Shown here piece by piece: positions 48,336 through 60,145 of a stretch of 64,000 nucleotides of DNA (positions are counted from its first letter, which is position 1; every line of letters starts with the position of its first letter). The notes under the pieces are model-generated. The model did not search any database, had not been told where the DNA came from, and saw only the letters and a list, made by a program, of their open reading frames with translations. Position numbers and translations under genes: made by a program. The DNA is from Gavia stellata (taxonomy: Eukaryota; Chordata; Aves; Gaviiformes; Gaviidae): positions 14,848,880 through 14,912,879 of the forward strand of contig NC_082603.1 of assembly GCF_030936135.1 (NCBI RefSeq), in the 5' to 3' direction.

Positions 48336-48935
48336 GATTTAGAAAGCTGGGATGACTGGTAAATATGGCAACGTACGTAACTGGTGTTATGCTTTAAAGA
48401 TTTCTATATGAGACAGGCACCTAGACAGCTCTTTCTGAGACTTACTGCAAGTTTGCTTTTAAAAAATCTGTGTAATTCTTTCAGCATTTTCAAGTAATTC
48501 TTTTGAAGTGAGCTCCCTGAACACAAGGTTCGCTTGTGAAGAACTGGCAAGTGTCTCATTACACACACGCACGCAAATAGACCGGGAACTGCTTCCTTTC
48601 CCCCAGGTTACCTCTCTCTGTGCTCCATGCAAGACCCTCCTTCGGGTTCCCCCTGGCAAACTTCCAGATGATGCTGTCTGTGAAAGCTGTTAAAAAGAAT
48701 AACAGATACACCTTTGTGGTGATCTGCTTTGGATATTTTGTTTTGAAAGCTCTTTATACAAGGCCTGTTTTGACAAAGGCCTCTGCCTATGGTAATGTGC
48801 TTGATAAAATACAATGCAATATGGAGGCCAGTGTTTTCCGTCTAACCTTACCACCTGTTCAGGTACCAGTTTATTGGGTTTCTATTAAATACGTTATTGC
48901 TGAAGTGCAATTTCACAGCCTCTGCTAAATATAAA

Positions 48936-49359
48936 ATGACATATTCTGTGTGGCATTTGGAAAGGCGGCAGCTTCTCACACTGAGGCTGATGAGGGAAAC
49001 AAACTGCGGTGGTGAGTGCTGCAGCCTCATTCCTCCCAGGAATAGACCTAAAATCCTTGTGTTTCCTTCTCTGTTGCTTGACCACCTTCCTCCTCTTTTC
49101 CAACACAGTTGCTGTGGTTCTTGTGGTGATGATGCTTAGCACTCTGCTTGTCTTTCGGCACAAAAGGCTGGAAGAAGGTAGTTGTTTCCTGAATCCATGG
49201 GTATTGTTCGTTGAAACAGAACAGTATCACCTAAATTGTGCTGTCTTGAGAAGAAGAATGGACACACGGGAACATAGGAAAGTTCTTCGTGATAGGAGTT
49301 TGTTGCATTGGGCAGGTATTAATATGAGCTTGGCAGCTGTCATGAGGGTATTTGAATGA
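48936..49359 (+). CDS. Candidate two-exon small membrane protein (weak)
   Basis: A frame from ATG 48936 to a consensus donor gtgagt at 49012 can be joined to an acceptor (cctcttttccaacacag) at 49107-49108, with phase 1 kept. The second part encodes a helix AVVLVVMMLSTLLVF followed by the basic stop-transfer RHKR. A possible third site, gtagtt at 49178, would make a 69-base exon of phase 1-1, typical of transmembrane exons; otherwise the frame runs to TGA at 49357-49359, about 108 codons in all. No family was recognised, no signal peptide or extracellular domain is visible upstream, and it may simply be GPR88 3' UTR. Confidence 0.15.
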
Positions 49360-49591
49360 TGGGACAATAACAAGGAAAAGACAAGCACAATGGGTATAAC
49401 GCAAAAGGCCCTATGGCCGTATTTTATAATGCTCCACACTTTGCTCGCCTTACCTGATGAGGTTTGAGTTTCAACAGAAATTGCTTTAAGAGGAAGGGAA
49501 GAATTTCATTTTTTCCCAAGTCTAAGACCTGTTAGGCCTCTATGATACAGTGATGTACCTGAAATCCCCATACCAATATTTTGTTTTTCTA

Positions 49592-49597
49592 AATAAA
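49592..49597 (+). terminator. GPR88: Candidate GPR88 polyadenylation signal
   Basis: Canonical AATAAA about 1.74 kb after the GPR88 stop. Further canonical signals lie near 49680, 50053 and 50282, so longer transcripts are possible. Confidence 0.35.
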
Positions 49598-49620
49598 AAA
49601 ACTCACCGTCATCACAGAAA

Positions 49621-52600
49621 AGATTCTTCTTGAGGTCAGGATTTGACAAAGACAAGGAACCAAGGCCGCAAAAGGAAAATAATAAAAAAAAATTATCTTG
49701 ACATCCTGAAAATGTATCAACATCCTGAAAAGAGCTTTAGCCACTTGCAAGGACCTGCGGAAAAGTAAGAGAAGTTTCCTAGAGTCTGAGGCTTACAGAG
49801 AGCTTCTTCCAGCATCAGAAAGATGGGAAGGGCTAGCAAGGAAACCTGAGCATACAAGATATGCAAGATTTACTTTTATCAACACTGTGCACATATCTTG
49901 GAGAGTGGAGGAGCTGCTATGTCCTTGTTGTAATCTCTCATCCTCATCACGGCAACTGTGCTTTTGCTAGCTTTGAGCAGCAAATGGAGAAGCAAAACTG
50001 TTCCAAGCACATCTATACCAATTCTGGAAAATATTCTGGATCACTGCCAAAATAAAGCTAAACCAAGGGCCACCCAGGGGTAAGACCCTGTTCTACTATA
50101 AAGTAATCCTTAGGCTGGACCCCACAAAAGAATGCACATCGCCACTTCCCACCATTGCTAAAGGAACTGAAGACACTTGGTAAAGCTCAGTACTGGGCCC
50201 ATAACCAAAAGAACAAACTTTAAAATAAAAAATTAGACAACGTCCCCCCCTGTTTTTGGCTATGGAACATGTTAGTCTGGAAATAAAGCAATAACCTGTT
50301 GCAGAATTCAATGTCCAAACATCAGATAACTGGAACTTCTGGGCTTCTTCCTTGTAAAATAGCATGCAAGTTAAATCTTAAATGCCTGTATTTTATATAG
50401 ACGACGTTTTAAATGCAAACATGTATAAAAAATGCTATCATGTACAAAACTCCAGTGAGCTATCCTTATGCTATGCATTAATTCCAGAGAACAGCTGGAA
50501 ATCCCTCGGGCAGTTTGATGCAATTACATCTGACTGTAAATCTTTGACTGTTTTAATATACTCAGGTGACCTAAATAGCATTACTCAGAAAAGAATTTTA
50601 ATTTAGAGTAATTAAGAAAGAGTAATTGTCTCAACTTAAGATCAGTTTCTCTGAGAAATTACTGCTCAGAAAAGTCCTGTATGCATTGTTCTACAGCCAT
50701 ATTCTTTGTATTTCCACATTGTAAATACTCCATGGTAAATTGCAATGGAAGCTCAGCTTAGCTCAACTTCTCCTGTCTCTGTGGTACTGCTTCTTGGTTG
50801 AGAAAATTGATCTGACTCTCAGTTTTTGGCATCTATGCTTTACTTTTACAGCTGATTCAAATGTGTCCACTGATAGTTTAATGGTGACTTTTCTTCAATA
50901 TGAATTTCTGTCATGCCTAAATAACTAATTTACAGTCATGCTCAAACAACTAATTTACAGATGCAAGGGATATGTTGCCAATTGTGCTTTAAAATGTCTC
51001 AACCAAACAATCTTTCAAGAGGTTTAAATTAAGATGGTGGGAAATCCTGTCAGCAATTCAAGCGAGGTTCTCCTTTGCTCTGGTGCTGTGCCAAGCAAGT
51101 TGTCTGAGCACAGCCTGAAGCTGCCCTTCCTAGAATGGCTGGTTAGCTGGCTTCACATGTTAGATGAGGGGTGTGATCTCATTAAAGCGTTGGATTTATT
51201 ATACAGTAGTGCAGATCAGCCGTGTTGTTCATGTGCAATAGGTGCCTATTCCTTTGCTATTTTCTCAGGGCTTCTGGAAACAAGAGCAGCTACGAGTTAG
51301 CAATAGGCTGGATGAATTGTGGACAGTTATACTGATGTAGCTTGAAAACAGCTATTTGGTGTGCTATGGCCTAAGTAAATCTGCCACTCAGTTTGTGGTT
51401 TGCCCATGCAGAAATACATGTGGGACCTGCTTTTTGAATGTAAAATTGTGATGCCTCAGAGTAACACCCTAAGGCAGAAATATGGTTATTTGTGAAAATT
51501 GTTTGCAGAGGGTGTTCATGAAGTTATAGTTTGGATTAAATCTTTTGAAGTTACCCTTAATTTAAGATAGTTGTAAAAAGCCATTGAACTGCTCTGTGGA
51601 ATCAGGTAGCTACGATAATACGGGCCTCCAACAAAACTGGACAATCATTGCCCCAAAGCAAGCTGCGTAAAAAAGTACAGGCAGCAAAGTGAAGCTGGGA
51701 AAATATGACAAGAGGAGATAAAGACATCAGGACAGGGGCACTAACAGTGTGATCCTGAGAAACAACACAGAGGAAAGTCTGAAAGCCAAAAGAGGCCTGG
51801 GATTATGATGAAATAAACCATCTCAAATTATTTGATTCTTTATATATGTGAGGAAACACAAGTCTATGCGCTTCTTAATAAATAAAACCATGCAACTGTA
51901 TTCTCAATTTCTTCTTTTAAAAAAGCATTCCATACACCAGCAAATTTTCTTTAACCTCTGGAGTCAAAAAAGGCTAAAGGTATGAATTGCATCAGCGTTC
52001 TTATAGAGACTGCATTCAACAGCATTACTGGACTTACAAACAGGGATAATATCTTAGCTAACCTCCAGATTCAGTCAGCCATGAGCACACTGTGAACCTT
52101 TTTTTTTCTAACTATCAAATTGATGCTATTTTTAAAAAAAACCCACATACAGATTATTTTCAAATGAAGACTTTTAAGTGTAGCATTTCATTAAAGAAAA
52201 AAGTGACAACATATACTTTAGCTTTCTATTTCATCTTAAATCACATAACTAGATTATTGCAGTATTCTTTAAATTCAGAAGTCCCTTTCCCAAATGGCAG
52301 CGAAAATAGCTTTTCTCGTGACTGTTTAATTTCTAAGAAAGCTACCTTTTTTTGCTCTTTTATGTCAATCCTTCCCATGCACTGTCATCGCTTTACCTTT
52401 TCTTCAGTATTTTCTGTAATTTCCTTCACTAAGGGAAAAGTACTTGATCCTGCTGATCAGGACATGACTCCTTGAGCAGGGTAAGTTTCGGGAGACAAAT
52501 GTAAACTAAGACTAAAGAACTAAGGGACAAATCCCACATACTTAAATTTCTACTTAAGACTGAGTAGGTTTTGAAGGCGGGTTTTTTCCTGTGTAGAGTA

Positions 52601-54999
52601 GTGGACAAATGCTGTGTCTATATTTACAGATACTTGCATTTGATTAAGGCTATATAAAAAACGGGTAATACAGAAAAGAGTCACAAATAGTTTGAAGGCT
52701 GGAGAAAAAATCTTTGTAGCTGAAGAGCTCATTATGATTAACTTATCAAAAGTGACCTCATTAAAGAATACACACCTTTATACAAGTATTCAAACCAATC
52801 TGTTACCATACAAGGTGATGTAATGATCTCTTCTGGCTTGGAAAACATGACCTTAAAGGAAAATATCTCTGCTTTAAGAGTGTGGGTCACCTTGCTTATT
52901 GGCAATGAGTTCAATATGGCAAGACTTCCTATGCAGTCTTTCCCACACACCTAGTCTGGGTAGGTATTCATGAAATTAAAGAACTGGAAAAAAAATAGTC
53001 CTGAAGAAAAACCACTTGTGGCTGCTTTCTGGCCTGAAGGTTTGGGTTTCTGCAGCAAGGTTAACTGTTTGGTGTTTAGGGCAAACTCTAGGTTATTTAA
53101 CCTGCAGCCCCACACCAAGCTTATCGTAAGTATAGACCCAAGCTTTTGAGAGTTGTTCGAAAGGAAAGCAAACTGCCTGTTGGAGGGGGAGCTCAAGCCA
53201 AACAAGGGAGCTGTGTAGCACCATAGGCTTCACCATACTGAACTATGCCTTTGTGGGACAATGGGTTGAAATAATGGATATCAAAATGTGCCTCTGCCAA
53301 AATTTTTCAGCGGTCTTTAAATGACTTTTTTTTTTTTTTCTGTACTTCTGTGAGATTATCCTCTGTTTCAAAAGCTTTCCTTCCGCTCTAGAATTGACAG
53401 TGGATGAAAACCATATTTAGTATTGATTATTACAGAAACACAAAGGAAGAAAGAATAGTTCTCATTCTCACTGGACAGAACCAGCTCCCGTGGTTCAAGG
53501 ACTAAGGTACAAGGAACAAAGACGGAGCTGCTATTATTGAAAATCTTCACTTAAGACCAAAGACACCTTGTGTTCAGGAGCAGCCCTACAGAGTGAAACA
53601 GCTGCTGGTGAAAAATGCCATCATAGAGCCATAACACATGTGGTTGTCACATTTGCTGTTTTCTGAATGGACACACTGGTGGTGTTTACCTGTGATTTTG
53701 CCATTAGAGATGGTACTAATATTTGTGAAATATAGTTGTGCAGCTTGGACTTCTCACTAAGGCCAAATTTTGATTACTACAGCAGGACATGGCCTTTCTG
53801 TTGCCTCTCTTCCTGAGAGTTCAGAGAGCAGCTGAGTGAGGAAAGTGGAAGTGCAGTCCTGGGGGGAGAAACAGCAGAAACTACCATACCTGGAATAAAT
53901 ATATTTGATAACTTGTTATTTTATTCATAGCTTCATGCATCTGCCATCTCAGATGGCAATTTCTTAATAGATGTCTTCAGGCTGTCTGGACTCTTCACCT
54001 GTGCTGTGACAGTCTCGGGGCAGAATTAAAAATGCAGATATGCTTCAGGCAAGAGCTGCATCCATCCTGATCTGATTCTGAAGCTGATGATACGATGGAG
54101 GTGCAATGTCAGTCTGAAAGCAACAAAGTAAGCCTTAGCAACAGAAGAAAACTATGAAAGAGAGAGCTTGAGAGACAAAGTTGATGAATTGAACAATAGC
54201 CACAGTTTGCTTCAGTTTGTTCCACTGAGGTGTCACAGTGAAATGTCCTCTTTGTTTTCTTCTGCCCCCTTTGCCTGCCTTGCCTCAGTGTACCACAGTG
54301 CTGGGATAGCCACCTTAGAGCCTCTGACACTGACTTTGATGTCATTTCATAAAACACTGTTTCTGTGATTCTTTATAAACTTCGCATCTTTCATTCTAAG
54401 GTTCAGTGAAATGGCTGTAGCAGTGTTGTAGCTGTGGAGACAGGAGCAGCAAGGTTTGAACAGAACTAATAACCAGAAATATTGTGAAGATATGTGAGCA
54501 GTACTTCTTCATATCTACATTTGAGTATTACTCCTTTGTCTTCTGTTGCATTTCATCCATTGCTATCTACACATAATGCAATAGCTTCATTGCAGGAGTG
54601 TCTTTTTCCATAAAAAAATCTCTTTCAATTAATCTGCCTATATAAAGGTAGTGGTAAAATCTTGCAGGATTTGAAATGTCCAGCCATGTTAGCTCCTCCA
54701 GTGAGCATAATTGTCCCTCTTTCATTCAACAGAGCATGTTCCTTTACTCTAGATTAGTTTTTTTCGATTTGTGGCATTATTTCTCTCACGCTGATTAAAT
54801 GAGAGAGTTGATAGACTGCAACATGGGAAAACAAAAGAACAGCCTTACTACTGCATCTGTTTGATTTCAAGGCAAAGGTACTTTTCGTAGCTTTTGCTGT
54901 GGCTATCACCTTTTTTTTATGGTATTAAAACAAGACAGTAGAACTATCTATCATGTTAAAAAACAAAGAGATAAATAGGAACATAAAAATTATTCATTG
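49621..54999. other. Intergenic region without a recognised gene
   Basis: No coding exon, RNA gene or named repeat was recognised on either strand. There is a 25-bp tandem duplication at 50911-50960 and an 88-codon ORF at 51034-51300 without family features. The short ORFs show no domain or splice pattern. Confidence 0.6.
50911..50960. repeat. 25-bp tandem duplication
   Basis: The unit tcatgcctaaataactaatt plus tacag at 50911-50935 is followed directly by a near-identical copy at 50936-50960 (three mismatches). Local slippage or duplication is the simplest cause. Confidence 0.85.
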
Positions 55000-55408
55000 T
55001 ATATGATGAGTAAATGTAAGCTCTCTGGATTCCGTAGAGGATATCTGGCTCTTTGCTGTTTATTGTAACTGTTACGTACAAGCTAACAGGATTAGGAAAG
55101 TCACACACAAATATAATAAATGGTGGCTCTGAGCTGAATCAAAGGCATGAATTAATTTTCTTCTATCTCATGCATCATTAAATATTGCTATTGTACTGTC
55201 TACTGATTATCTATATTATACCTGTCACCTGATAGCAACCACGGTCGTTATGGTAATGTCAAGATTATAATTATAGTCCCTTCTGCAATGTAGTCATACT
55301 ATGCTAAAAAATTTATCTTTGAGATGGTAATGTCCCATGCTTTGTCTCAGCCCAAACACGAATACATTTTAAGGTTTTTGAGGGGAAAAATATTTTGTTT
55401 TTGAGTTA

Positions 55409-55545
55409 TTAGCATTCAAGGAAAATTATATACTCATATGTACACATATATGTATATTTTAAAATATATATAGCCTTTTATTAACATTCAAGGAAAATTA
55501 TACACTTACATGTGTATATAATTACAAAATATGTCGCCTATTGAA
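55409..55545. repeat. 72-bp tandem duplication, AT-rich
   Basis: A unit beginning ttagcattcaaggaaaatta at 55409 is repeated from 55481 (ttaacattcaaggaaaatta). The first half is well kept and the TA/CA-rich second half has drifted with small deletions. It is a local duplication containing a microsatellite. Confidence 0.8.
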
Positions 55546-58500
55546 CTACAGCTTTATTCATTTGAGATAAACAAAACTTGTCAGAACTTCTTATCCCTTG
55601 CCGAACAGCCCTTTGGCTGAGTTTGGGCATTTAAGAATATAAAAAATATGCAGTTATTACTCAGTGATCAAAGAAATCATGTGAAATCTTGTTTGGAAGC
55701 CTGTGTCAGTGTGGTAGATCAGCCCATACCCTTTTGCAGTACAACACATGGTGCTCTGGGCGTTCTGGCTGTACTTCACAAGGCCTTTCTCGTGGCAGAG
55801 GTTGGTGACCTGTAATGCCCAGAATCTGATCTGGGAACCAGAGCCAGGACTCCTGGGAGATGCATGTTTGCGAGACGGCAGATTGTGGGTGGCAGGTAGA
55901 GGGTGACTTCCCAGAGAATAAAATACATGCTTTCAGAAAGTGGTCTGATTTCTGTAGAATATAAGGGCAGAACTCTGAGAACAAATTTTAAGTCATGATC
56001 TGGTTTCTTCTTCAGACTTTATTACTAGCATTGGTCTATTTTCTTTTAGATTTGGGGGACAATTGTTCATTTAATTCTAAAGAAAAAAATGTTTTCATAA
56101 GTATACAAATGTATAAAACCATTATCTTCCCAAATGTAAAAAGGTTCTAGGGAAACCGTATTGAGGAATCTGTGAGAATGCAACTCAGGGAGCAAATAGT
56201 TCAAAACAACCCCCACTACATGTAAAACTAAGGGTCTTGTAACCATTCTTTCATTTAGTAACATCTAACACTATAAATACTATGCTAACCTAATGAATAA
56301 AATAGCTGATTATATGTTAATCTTATCTGTAATTTGAAAACAATTATTATCACCATAATCAGGATAGAATGGCACATAAAAGTTTTTATCTTTAAATGAG
56401 ATGTCTGTAGAAATACTGCAGTGTTGTTTTGTTTCCTATTCTCATCACTTACATAGTACTGTATTGAAATACTGCTTTTTATTAGTTGATTTTGAGAACA
56501 AAGTTTGTGAGTTGTTGTAATACATTTTTGGTAATATTTTTACATGAATATTTGGTTTCAAGCATGAGTGTACAAAGCTGTTTATGTGCCAGCCATTCCT
56601 AGGTTGGCATAGGTACCTATTATGTAAATACTTTTATTCAGATAGTCTATGAACAAAGTATTGCCAAGAATGTCCATTAAAACATTAAGTGATCACAAGG
56701 TTGTCTGTAGATGTTAAGCAAGGGTGTCTGATGCTAGTGAATGCTGTCAGCAGTGAGGATAGCTGTGTCTGTATATGTTCTTTAGGAACAAGAAGGCTGC
56801 TAGCTTGCAGCCTACTCTTTTACAATGGCCAGCCAGGGATCTGACTGAGTTATTCTCCCTCATACAAGCCAGCTGCAAAAGGTCACAATCGCTGCATCCC
56901 TCCAACAGCTGCATGTATATGCCACCGTTACACACTCAGTAGCGCATTTATCATTATATCTTCACAGATACGAGTGGTTTATGTGAAAAGGAATAAGGGC
57001 AGTGGAATCTCAACTAGTTTGTTAATTACTTAGGGATTAAGGCCTTATTATACCCTAATCATTTAAGAAGTTTGGTTGATCAGTAGAATTTCATGGAAAA
57101 TCTTCATCTTGCCATTGAGTCTGAAGTGAGTTTTACTACTGGGCATTAACAGCGAGAAGTTTGTGTAATGATGCCAGTTGATGGAAGCAAACCACGCTCA
57201 TCAGACACAGCAGGAAATATCCCTCCTAGCAGTAAAGAGCGTATCAGTGAATTAGAAAGAAAGATTAAGAAAACTAGATTGGATCTTGTATAGTCCTGGC
57301 TCATCAGAAGCTGCCAAGGACATGAGCCAGACCCAGATGTGGAAGAGACTTTATCTGCTCTTCTACTGCAGCGTTTGTTATGAGGTTACACCTTTGTTAA
57401 GGGGACTGGATTTGTTGTATGCTTGCATATAGGTAGGTCCTGCATATACTGCAAAAGCAAATGAAACCCAGGCATCTTTGAGTGGGTCTCAGATTCCAGG
57501 TGTATACAAGGAAATCCATTACCCAAAAAGGGTTCCCATTTCACACAGTCTGTTACAAGGAGTTGTGGTGGGCCATTTCATGTCTGCTCTGCTATTCTCA
57601 TAAAAAAGTCTTTGTTACTAAAGGAAGAGACACACATGCCCTCCCCCCCCTCCATGTGAATGAAAAGTATCTTTCTGTAGCATTTTTACTTTCTTGGCAC
57701 CTCAGGGAATCTTCCAAGTCTTTTCAAATATTGCTCCTTTGAGAGCAGGGTTTTTTCTTTCAAGAGACAAACGCCTTCAGCAATGTGAGAGGATTTAGCC
57801 ACGTTGCCCTTGATGTCCTGTGAAGTGTGTATTAGTATTGGTATGGTGCCAGAGCTTTTGCAAAGGCACAGGTAGCTTGCCTAGAGCATCGGTATGAATC
57901 TTGATTTTTCATTTTGAAGGGAAACAGTAAGACCTATTCCAAAGGAAAATGCATACTTTTGTCTCTCATTTTTGAAGGGATTATCAAAGAGTTTATTGAG
58001 AGGCTCAGTGAGTAATTTCTTCCCCTGATTCAGCTGTATCTCTAGATAAATTGTCAAGACTAGCTTGACAATTATATTAACAATAGCTCCCTAGACCTCC
58101 TTTTGCTACATCAGACAATTGTGTTCAGCACACAGAATTACTGAGGTCAGGAAAAGAGAAGCTAGATGGCACTATGGTCCAAAGAGATCATGTGCTACTG
58201 GTGAACAAGATGAAGCTGTGCAAGTCATCTAGTCTAAAAAGCCTCTAGAATTTAACAGATATCAGCAAAAACAGTGTCAGAATTCCTGAAGTGGAATTAG
58301 GGAGAGAACAGGCTTTCCACTGATACAATTACTTAGCTTTTGTTTTTTGTAACACTTACAGGCTTAAATGTAAGCATATAGACATGAAAGAGAAGACTAC
58401 AACTATAAAATGGCTTTAAGATTGCCTGCACAGATAAAACTGTGAGAAATAGGTTGTGCATCATTGCCTCAACATAACTTAAACATATTTGTGTTTTTTA

Positions 58501-60128
58501 AACATACACTCAGATATTTCTCCTCAAATATGTTAATATGTGTGGAAGTAGATAAGGAATGCACCACATGTGTGCAGTTAAAGGAAACCTACACACTCAT
58601 TTAGTCCAGCAAACTAGAGGGGAAAAAAAATCCACCCTGATCCACTCATTAAATATTTATTTGATGATTTTTTAAGGATGGAGAAAAAGGGACCTGCACT
58701 GTCGAAGTATAAATTTTGTACAAATATCTGCAGTAGTTCTTGGAAGGCACTCATTAAGATATGTTTATATACATGTATTTTCACTTTCATGTGTCAGTTT
58801 TCCTAATCTCTATTTTTAGAACACAATGATTTTTTTACTACGTTATACTAGTTTTTAGTTAACTAATACATGTAATTCATCCATTTGTATTTTTATCAGA
58901 AATGAAAGTCTGACAAGAATTTATTAATATAGTTTTTATTAAAATTATAAGGCGAACCAAAGCCTTTATCTAACCTGTAATGAGTATTTAAGAGTACAAG
59001 TAGGCAAGCTAAGCTTAAGAATTCCTTAGAAGAATGCCAAAGTTATTAAATCACAAAACAAATAAACAAAAATATCCCTAAGCTTTGGAAGTCTGGGGAG
59101 GTCTTATTTAATAGTGAGTTAAAAGAAGGTCTCAACATTTGAAAGTAAATAAAATCCGGGCAGCCAAACAACTTTGCATCTGTAGTAAAGCCAAACTCTA
59201 GGCTTTTTCATTAGTATATTTTGCTTATGCAACAAAGGGGTCTGCATTGCAGCATGCTATGTTTGAACCAAGGTCTTTTGCTAAAGGAAGAATTCTTTTT
59301 TTTAGAGGAGTTCAACTGTTGTTGGCTTAGAGGTAAGATTTTGCTATACAAACTGGCAAGTTACACAAACATGCATGTGTTACAAAACAGATGCAGTAAA
59401 TGACTGATTTTGTAGTATTTTTTTATGGCAGAAGGTAACCATAGAATACCACACTATTCCTTCAGAGTTCAGGATGTTATTAACATGACAGTAAGGGGTA
59501 CAGATGGACATGTAACTAATTTGGAAGTGCTAGAAAAGCTTCAAGGTTAGTAGTTGCTTGAGAGGCACTTCAGAAACTTCTGGGAAACCTGCAAAAAGGG
59601 ATGAGCAGGATGAAATTAAAAGCTTAATATAATTACAGAATTTTAATGCTTACACAATTGCAAAACTGCATATGAAGGTCAGTGAAGCAAATTCATAGAA
59701 CTGCAATCCTACAAGGACAGAGTTAAGGGACTAGCAGTTGGAAAAGAAATCGAGCCGAAGAGTAGGAATGAAGAGGAGAAAAATGGTGTCAGAAGGAATG
59801 GGAGAACAAGACACCTCCTTGGAAGTGAAAATGAGATAATGGACATAGCCAATGCTGGCAAGGAACTAGGAAGTTTATCAAAGATGCTTCAAGAGAGGCT
59901 AGAAGAGGGGGAATCATCTGTAGACAGAAGGCATAGTGGAAGAAAAAGGAAAAAGTTTTGTAGAAAGTTTTGCAGAGAAGCAGGTCCATATTAATTGGCA
60001 GCGGTATTGGAAATTTGAAGAACCAGGCTATTAGAACAACCATACGCTGGAGTAGCAAACCAAATTTCCCTTGGGCTAGCAAAGAGCAAAAAATCAATTA
60101 CTTTTAGCATAGCACTTTGTTTAAAAAT

Positions 60129-60145
60129 AAAAAAAAAAAAAAAAA
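60129..60145. repeat. 17-base A homopolymer
   Basis: A run in intergenic DNA. No retroposed gene was recognised upstream on the plus strand. Confidence 0.9.

Larger units (their letters stand above)
47849..49620 (+). other. GPR88: Putative GPR88 3' UTR
   Basis: The GC-rich part up to about 48.33 kb is followed by ordinary sequence. The first canonical AATAAA downstream of the stop on the plus strand that I found is at 49592-49597, giving a UTR of about 1.75 kb. An embedded segment at 48936-49359 could instead be a small separate or alternative coding unit (listed separately). Confidence 0.45.

Noticed and set aside
46981..48342. 453-codon plus-strand ORF overlapping GPR88
   Set aside because: Out-of-frame shadow of the GC-rich GPR88 exon; composition is Ala/Pro/Arg/Gly filler with no domain.
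55706..55984. 92-codon minus-strand ORF
   Set aside because: No domain, no splice context and no recognisable family.
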